A stretch of 25,120 bases of DNA, taken from Acanthaster planci (taxonomy: Eukaryota > Echinodermata > Asteroidea > Valvatida > Acanthasteridae). The stretch's first letter is position 1; each line of letters starts with the position of its first letter. Positions 11,701 to 20,700 of the stretch are shown here, in pieces. The stretch spans positions 1,327,221 to 1,352,340 of the forward strand of contig NW_019091486.1 of NCBI RefSeq assembly GCF_001949145.1. The letters run 5' to 3'. Under the pieces are notes generated by a model. That model did no database searches, was not told the DNA's origin, and was given only the letters and a program-made list of their open reading frames with translations. Made by a program: the position numbers and the translations under genes.

Positions 11701-14700
11701 AGATGCACGGATTTGAGTTAATGTATGTACGTAGCATGTTTATAGTTTCCCATTCAGTGTGTATGGGGCAATATGGAAACCAAGCACGCCACAGAAGTAA
11801 AATGGATACCTGTATATGGACCTGAGTACCCATGGAGGAAACCCACCCCTGAAGAATTCAACCTTGAAGAGGAAACAGGAAATCTGTTTTAGCCAAAACA
11901 AAACCCTTTTGGATCATCTTTTTTCTTCATCCGGAAAGTTGCCGAGCAATTTGTACAGTTGGTCATTGGTCATGTTGGTGGTTGATCTCATACATCAGGC
12001 TTCAAAATACCTTTTGGAGCGGTGGACTTAGGAACATGAAATTCAAAAACAGTTCCTGACACTTGGGTATCTGGTTGTGATACATAGGCCCTGATACTTG
12101 CTTCATGAACTCCAAGTGTGAATAAGAGAGGGTGTGGTTCTTACATGGAAATGGCACCCTACTGAGGACACACACTGCCTCTTTGCACAGGTTCCTTCCT
12201 GCCCCCCCTCCCCTGGAGCGGGTGCAGCCAATTTGTTGTTGGAATGGAAATTATGTACTCTCTCTTGTGGGCACTGGGTGACTGTTGAAATATTTGGCTC
12301 ACGTTCCATACAATGGGACGAGTTAACAAAATGAGGGCACTTTACGATAACAGCATTCCTAATTTACATAAAATTGGTGTCAACGTGATTGTAAGACACT
12401 ACTGGAAAACCTTCTGAAGGCTTGGTATAAAAAAGCGCACCGTAACATTATCAAAGAAATGTTATGCCCAGCTGTGGCTAACCCCCCCCTCCTCCGATTT
12501 CCCCCATCTTTTTGAGTTTAAAATGCCAGTAAGGGGGCACCTGTTCAAAGAGAAGATTCTGTGGGCATACACTAAAGCCATCTGTCCGGTTTCAGTTCAT
12601 TCTACGTCAGTGGTGTAGTGAGTTCGTACAGTTTATGACTTGGCCTATACACACAACAGCCATAAATGGTAAGAGATGTTACTGACTTCTTAGTTTCTTT
12701 TGAAGGCAGAGAGATGTATCTGAATATAAATGAGCATGAAAATGTCTCTGAAGCCGCTCAGTTGGGCTATTTTCTTCCACTCACCCCAAGTCGAAAATCA
12801 AAATTGGAGCTTGACTGAAAAATAAAAATCAAACAATGTCCGATGAAAAGAAATCATTTTGGAGAACATGAGTACAATATGTTGGCATGTCTTGAAACGG
12901 AAAAACTCATAAAAATGTCAGTATGGCCTGCGCATATGATATGCCACACTAGAGAAACTGCTGGGGGAATTCCTGTATGCAGCATTTATACATGTTACCA
13001 GAATGAGCCCCAAGCTGGACCAAGAGAGGGAGCTATTTTCCTAGTAACGGAGGTTTTTTTGGTTGGAACTGCCCTTTGATGGTTTAAAAACGACTAAGAA
13101 ATGCACATGTTACAGTTACGTTGTTACCAGCAAAATGAGCACACCCGACCAACATGGCTCTTTTCAACTGATGAGGGGGTACTTCTGCTCATAAGGGCCT
13201 GCCTCCTTCTGTCAGACAAGACTTAGGTGTCATGTTGGACTACTCAGTAAAGCAACACAAACTGAGTACGGCCAAAAACATTCGTGAACTTTAACCTGTG
13301 CAAATACTGTTAGCACATAACGGCCGAGTCAACCCTAATAAGTCCCAAGCTGGACCAAGAGAGGGCGCAATTTTCCTTCAGTTGGAACTGCACTCTGCTG
13401 GTTCACAAATGACTATAAAATACTAGTGTTACGGTCGTGTCACAACAAATTGAACACTTCCCACCAACATGGCTCTTTTTAACTGATGAGAGGGATGCTT
13501 CCGCAGATTGCACTCAAGCTTTGGTATGAGGAAGAACATTGCTGAAAATGCAAGCTTTGCTCCATGTCTGGCTTCAGCTGATGTTAGGTGACTCTCCAGG
13601 CTCTGATTCAATATGACTTAATGTTTCGCTGCTGGAACTTGATGGAGTCCTTCGTTTGGTCCAATTATCAAAAGAACTGCCAACAGCTCCTGGGCCCAAG
13701 ATGAAGCCAGGCAAAAATGAAGTTGAAGTTTGAGGAAGACCAATTGAATTTCCATTTCTGGGATTGTACCCCAGAAGAGAGCCTAAAAATAATTTGTTTT
13801 TTTTTTTTTTCTGAAAGTGCTCACCTGTGAATCAGTGCTGGTGTTGTGACACAATGTCAGGCAAAGTTGGACACCAGGGAACAGAGTGCAGAAGATCTGA
13901 TTGCCAACCACAATGTGGGGCACCGGTGATTTCAGCTGTACTGCCTCTCGTGCAATCTAAAAAAAAAAGAATGTCCAGGAAAGTGGACCATGATATTATG
14001 ATGTCATATTTAAATATCTTATGTGCAAACTCAAATCAGAAATTCAAGTAAATAAAAGGAAGTCTCGTCCAATGAAAATGGATGAAAATTATTGAAAAAA
14101 GAAGATCATAACACGGTGAGTGCACAGACTCTCAGTTTCAATTGATCATTCTATAAAGCTCACTCAGGGCTCCCACTGAAATCTTAAAACCAAATTCCAC
14201 AACTTTCCAGGACTTCCCAGAACAAAAATGTGACAATTTCCATGACATTTAATGCCACAGTGACTGAATGTCACAATGCATGTCACCATCAGGGGGCTAC
14301 ATTCCCACTCTTTGCTGTGACTGGTTATCACACCATCTGTCATCGCTGTGATAAACTGTCACATTTATACCCACTTCTGTCATGACTACTTATCTCATTA
14401 CCTGCTGTATCGTCAGCAGTCACTGCAATAATCAGTTGCCAAGGCAAGACAGAGCCATACCGTTCCTTACCTGAGCAAAGACCTCCTTGCAGAACAGCAC
14501 AGTCTGTGCTGCCTCTAGCCTCTCCTGCCAGTGAGCATCAGGTGAGACACGGCTCCTACTGGGTTGTGGCAAGAAGGCTGTGGCAATATCAGCTTCCCCT
14601 GGGAAAAAAAGAGAAGATTAAGAGAGCAGAGCCAGGGAGTTATCAAGATGTCAGCTTCAATGCTGTGGATTCGAATGGGAGGGGCCTGTTGTCCTATAAA

Positions 14701-17700
14701 GGACTGAAAAAGGTAAAGCTCAGCAGCTATTGGTTCCTTGGACTCAATTCTCCTTCAGCACAGAGAACGTGCCATCCGCTTCCTATGCAGAGAAGTTTTA
14801 CAGAGTTAGGGGTTAGTCATGCACAAACTGTCCACACGTGTACTTTATAGAGAAATAATGCAATGGGAGACTTTGAGACTATGGTGGCAGCAGATATACC
14901 AGTCCTTTTCCAAGGTATTGCACGTGCTCAGAACTATGCACGTGCTCAGAACTATACACGCATGCTCAGAACTATACACGCATGCTCAGAACAATGCGGG
15001 CATGCTCAGAACAATGTGGGCATGCTCAGAACAATGCAGGTATGCTCAGGACTGGATAAAAGGACTGGTATGATTGTCACTATCAAGCATCTCAAAGTAT
15101 CCCAATGAGATGTAGTCACATTTATCACATGTCCTTTCAAAAGTCCACTCACAGGATCAGTCACAGGTAACAGGATTTTCTACCATTCAAAGCAATGTAA
15201 AAAAAACTGAGGCTGGAAGGAAAAACAGTCTGTTACCTTTCAGCAATATGTGAAGTTGTATTACTATTGCCAAAGGGACTGCAAGGAACAAGACAAATAT
15301 GGCAGCATCGAGATAAAGGTGTATAGTCACAGTCCATTGGAATAGCTTGTGACTTGGCTTGAGGCTGGACAATCTGTGATGGATGTACTGGTATATTTGA
15401 CTGTCTGAGGGACTTGTGATGGACAAGACTACAGCCCTGGTGTCCAATGACCAAAATATCAACTGACTGACCTTCTTGTATGAGTACTTGGATGTGACTG
15501 GTGCCTTCTATATCTGACGGGATGGTTACTTTCAGTGGAGTCTGATTCTTCTTTTCGGCCGCTTCGGAGTCCATGTCGGTCGTCTTGGTCACCTCAAAGG
15601 TTCCACTGTGCCAAAAGCGTGATCCAGCTGGAATAAATTTGCATTTATAATTATGATAAATTAGAATAAACCTATTGGTAGGTGGCGCCCTTTTGGCTGC
15701 TGTGTTGAGGTTTGTTTCCGCTCCGTTTGTTTAATTTTGCTTCTTTTTAAATGTTATTTTAAATCTTCTCTTCAAACACATTTATTTAAAATTAGTTATA
15801 GGTGCTAATGAATTTAATCAACTATGATTTTTTGTGTATCATTGTATTTAATGTATTTTTTAGTTTCAACTTTAACTGTTTGTATTTGACTAATTAATTT
15901 TAATTTTTAACATATTGTACAGCGCTATGAGATAATTTTTTATGGAGGGTGCTTTATAAATATTCCGCATTATTATTCTTCATCACAACAGCTGGCACGT
16001 ACAACATTAACCCCAACTCTTTAAGGTGGGTACACGATAAAATTAGTTGAAATTGGAGGATTTAGCCCTATTATTAAGGTAACAGCCCTGGTTTGTGTAA
16101 GGTTTGAGCATAGAGGAAGGACACAGAAGGAGTTGCAACTCTGGCACTTCAAAGTGTTCAATGATCGTCGCCGCTGAGTCAGACGAGTAATAGATAATAT
16201 TCCAAAAATGCCCGATTACTGCCTGCATCTTTGCCAGACAAGCGGGGCCAGTACTATCCTAGCAACAGTTGTAGTGTTATGCTTGCTATTAAATACATAT
16301 TATTGCTGTGACTAGGAAATAGAGAGAGAAAACACCCTGATATTAGACCTACTTTTGTTGTTCCATTATCCATGCAAAGTTTGTAATTTTATTCTCCTCC
16401 GTCCAATACATCAGTGTTCAAAGACTTGGTACGAATTTGGCTAAGACTGGCCAACAAAATGTTCACTACTACTGGAAAGCTAAGTTCATAAGGAATAAAA
16501 TGCGCTAGTTCATCACAGGGAGTGATCATGAAATCTATCTATGCTTTTGTACAAATGCCATAAGAAAAATGATTCAAACAAAACACAAAATCTTCTAAAC
16601 AACCGGGCTATTTATTCCCAAAAAAACTCCAGAAAAAAGAGTTCATTATTGGGCAATGACTGCACATGTACATTTAGGGCACACGACATAATGCAAGCAA
16701 CTGCGCAAGCATTAAATTTGGTAATGAGGTCATACCAAGCACCAACAAATGTATGAATATTCAATTTCCCATGCCTGAGTACACTAAGTTTTAGGATTCA
16801 TTACCAGCGACAAATTGCAGCGGTGACCATAGGGTACAAAGGGATTTCGTGGATGTGAGACAGATGGTGCGTAGCAAGCGCTCGCTGTGTTCTGGCTATG
16901 GACATACCGGGCATGCCAGAAAGTGGTAATTGGCCAGATGCTATAGCCCAGGCAATTCAAACTCCTTCTGTGTCCTTCCTGTATGGTGAGAGCAAATCTT
17001 CATGTGTCTGGTGTCAACCAAGATTTGAGCATTAATTTTCTGAAAATACGGACCCCTTCACACGCCTACATTTCCCCCCCCCCAAAAAAAAGAACCTGTT
17101 GAATAACCCAATTTGCTACCACACACAGCCTATTGCTTTATCTTTCCAACACTGCAAGTACATGTAATATTAATGGAATAAATATGTGCTTGGCTGGTCT
17201 TAGGTCTCAGGAGAATGGATGCGACGAATGCCCGAGCCACAGGCAAGGACATTATCAGCGTTTGTTCTCCTGAGGAAGGTCTTAAACATTAAAGACCAGC
17301 CAAGCACATATATATTCCCATTCATACATACCTTTTTATTCAGAGATGCAAACGAAGGCAACATATGATGGATTTCCAACGATATTGTTCTAAAATTTTA
17401 CCTTTATTTTCCCAAACACCCCTGTCCAGTTTATGGTATATTCCTTTTGAAAGTTGTCCAACAGTATCTCCTTTGTCTCATTTTCATTTGAATGTGCACA
17501 AATCTACGGCATTTTTGTATGGGCACTGGGTGTACCCAGCAGCTGCTGCTACAAATTATCTACAGCCCGGCCCTTCTGGCAACTGTGGACACCCTGTTTG
17601 CAAATGTATGCTAGCTACAACTTAATTGTGATGGACAGAGGGTCTCTGGTATGTGAATGTACATGTACCTGTCCGGAAGCTGAGATCGCCCAGAATATTG

Positions 17701-20700
17701 GCGCCGACCTTCTTAAGGCGCCAATGCTGTCTCAACCTCAGCAGGTCGGCATGGAAGTCGTTCGGGTGCTGGGGCTTCTGTGGGCTGCTGGTGGTGCCAG
17801 CCGGGGGCTGTCGCATCATACGCTTTGCCCCATTCTGGAGGACAGACGCTGCAGCTGCCAGGCTCTGCCACACACAAACAGCAATGCATGCAAGTACATG
17901 TAAATATTGAGAGTCATTTCTCAGTGGCACAGGTGGTTGATATGTCCAAAAATAAATTCTCCCTCTAGCCATTTTGCCCTGGGTTCGATTCATGGGATAT
18001 CTGTGAGTAGAGTTATTTGTTGATTCTCTCCTGAACCAGAAACGTTTTCCTCCAGGTCCTCTGGTTCTCCTTCCTCAACAAACATCAACGTTTTGATCTC
18101 TGACTGTGGTCTGTGGTCAGATATGGGTCATTTGGCAGCTGTCTAATAGGTATTTTTACATGTCTTTTGCTTGACCATGCAATGCACCCTTCATAATTCA
18201 TGAGAATGTTACAGCAGTACATGACATCAACTCAAAGATGAAGTGTTCAGTTAGGGACTATGGCCGTGTCCAAAACGGGCCTCCAGAGCTACGGCTATGT
18301 CTATGCGTCTCCACGCATTTCCAATGGAGCAAAGACCTAGACCTAGCTCTAGACAAGAGATTCGGATGCAGCCTAAGGCTTCTCAGACAAATGCAATGAC
18401 TCTTTTAAGGAGAATGGTTCACAAATGACAATGTTAATATATACTTAGCAGCGTCGAAATTTTTATTACAACTCAGGGGCTATATAACCTTTTCCTCTGC
18501 CACAGAACTGTAAGAATTTCAAAAATGTTGATTCTCAGCATTAGTTTTTCAGTTGGGAAAGGGAGAGAAACATTTTGCAGGCCAACTCTGAGGTTTATGC
18601 TGCAAATACAGAATAGAGTGAATGAAATAAAATAAGTAACCAACGGAAATTGTTAAGTGACAAAGTCTTTTTTTTCATGTGTGCATTTCATTGTTTTAGT
18701 ATACTGATATGCCGCTGACCTTCTTCTTGTCAAGGAGTTGAATGATTTGCTTGGACTGGGTTTGCTCTTGAGAGACTGGATCCAGCACCATATACCGAGG
18801 ATCCTTGGCCCATCGGCTGATGTGCAAGATGTCTGACAAGACACTGATTTCAGTCAGGGCTAACCTGTACGCGGAGGGAGAACGTCATCAATGTGGGAAT
18901 GAAATTGTGGAAGTTTCACACAAGGAAGTGTCCCATCAAACTGACCTGGGTCACAAACAAATAAGATTGGTTCAGTGCTGAGTGGAAGAATTGTGGAAGA
19001 TTTGGGATGGTCCTTGGCAAAACTTTGCGAGGGAGTTAGGGTTTTTTTTTTTTCCTAATTAAGAAAATGATTTATCAATCATTTCTGGTAATGACACCAA
19101 GGATTCTTCAAAAGTGCCTAGGTACGTGTTGCTTGCAAGCCTGAAGAAACCTTTATAGAGGAAATAAGGAGAAGCAGTTACGGTCGTAGAGGTGGGAGGA
19201 AACCCCAGAGGAATATTCTGGGTAAAACCCACGGAATCAGGTAGGGACTGAAAACCCAATTCACATGTGGTTCCAAACCAGGATTCAAACCTGGACTGCA
19301 GAGGTGGTAACAGTCACAATAGACACCATCTTGGGCCATGCTGCCTTGCACATGCAGTTCTCTGTATTTCCTTTTTGACCTACCACAAACCAACAGATGT
19401 GGATGCTTTTTCTAACCTAAGTTTACTGTGGACTGACTCCCAGGGCCACTGAACAGCTTGCACCGTAGCGGATTCCTCCTTGATCTCGGCTTTCTTGGCG
19501 TCTTTCTCCTCATCAGCAAGGGTGCTCTCCACCTCCTCACCCTCCGGCTTGGTGAAGTCAATCTTGTGGGCAAGCTTGGCCAGATTCTCTGACATGGACA
19601 GAGGCCTGTTTAGAAGAAAAAAAATCAGACAGATAAACAACAGAATTGACCCATGAGGGATTCAAACTTACAATCTTGGGAGCGCCATCTCTTGACTCAA
19701 TCAACTGAACCCTTCCAGCCCTATGTATGCTTGGTTTCTCCCATTCGTCAACATCTTTGTTTAAACGTGTTCGCCTACATGTAAATGTAATGGATCATTT
19801 TTGAAGATGGGGGCGGGCATCTTGTTTTCATTGCGCGACCGTGTGACGTTACTGTGTGACTTGTAGCTCATGGAAGCACAATATGTGCTATGACAAATTA
19901 CAAGATCTTAGAAATCCTTGCCCCCCTTGCCTCCGAAAATGGTCCAACTGAAATAAGGAGCACGCTTGGCATTGGCCAGCCCAACACATGCACAATTGAT
20001 AAACACAAATGGCATGGATGGTGCGATCGTCGTTGTGTGGGAACAAGAGAGTAAAAATCTCAGATTTTCAAAAAATACTCGGTCTCACGTTCTGAAACCC
20101 TCTGTTACACCCTTTTCAGGAGCTACAGGTACACATGTACCTCAAGTTTGCTCTAACAGGAAAATTTGATTGAAAAAGTGGAGTTTAAGCTACTGGATCA
20201 TTCACCTCAGAAGTTTGATTTAAAAAACCCATGCATGTAGCATTCTGACCCCATGTATACTACATTGGCTCAAAGTCATGTTCAGCACAATCTTTGAAAG
20301 TGCGCAAATTTTAAATTTGTGCAATTTTCCTTGGAGTAGTTTTTATTAGGTTGCATATATTTTAAATCTGCACAGGTAACGTTGAGTGTAATCTTTAAAC
20401 ATCTGCAATTTTGTGCATTGAACTGTGCGATTCATGATGCTTAGTGTTTGGCCAGGCCAAGTGGTGGCACAGGGATTCCCATTCCCTTTGAAGTCTCCAG
20501 CTGTCTGGCACCAGTCAAGCTGGGACACTGATGCCTTGAGTAAAGGCTAGAATTTCAGTACAAACTAGTAGTTTTAGGGGTCATTTCAAAATCCTTATTT
20601 TCCCTCATTGTTATTTATTTTGTCTGGGATCCTACTTTTATTGCAGATATATTTCTAATTAATACATTTACTGCTCTAAAAATGTCCAAATCAAATGTCA

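Larger units (their letters stand above)
15628..17668 (-). other. MED17 intron 4
   Basis: About 2.0 kb, donor gtacat, acceptor atttattccag, phase 1. It is repeat-rich: a LINE tail, the 21-nt inverted pair and the long hairpin element. No nested gene is recognised; frames at 16043-16228 and 17365-17625 are not supported. Confidence 0.85.

Noticed and set aside
14921-15051. CRISPR-like array of short repeats
   Set aside because: The units are contiguous with no unique spacers, in an intron of a eukaryotic gene; it is a minisatellite.
17454-17903. 149-codon plus-strand frame, the longest in the window
   Set aside because: It runs antisense across MED17 exon 4 (17669-17864), whose minus-strand translation carries clear family motifs; the plus frame has none.
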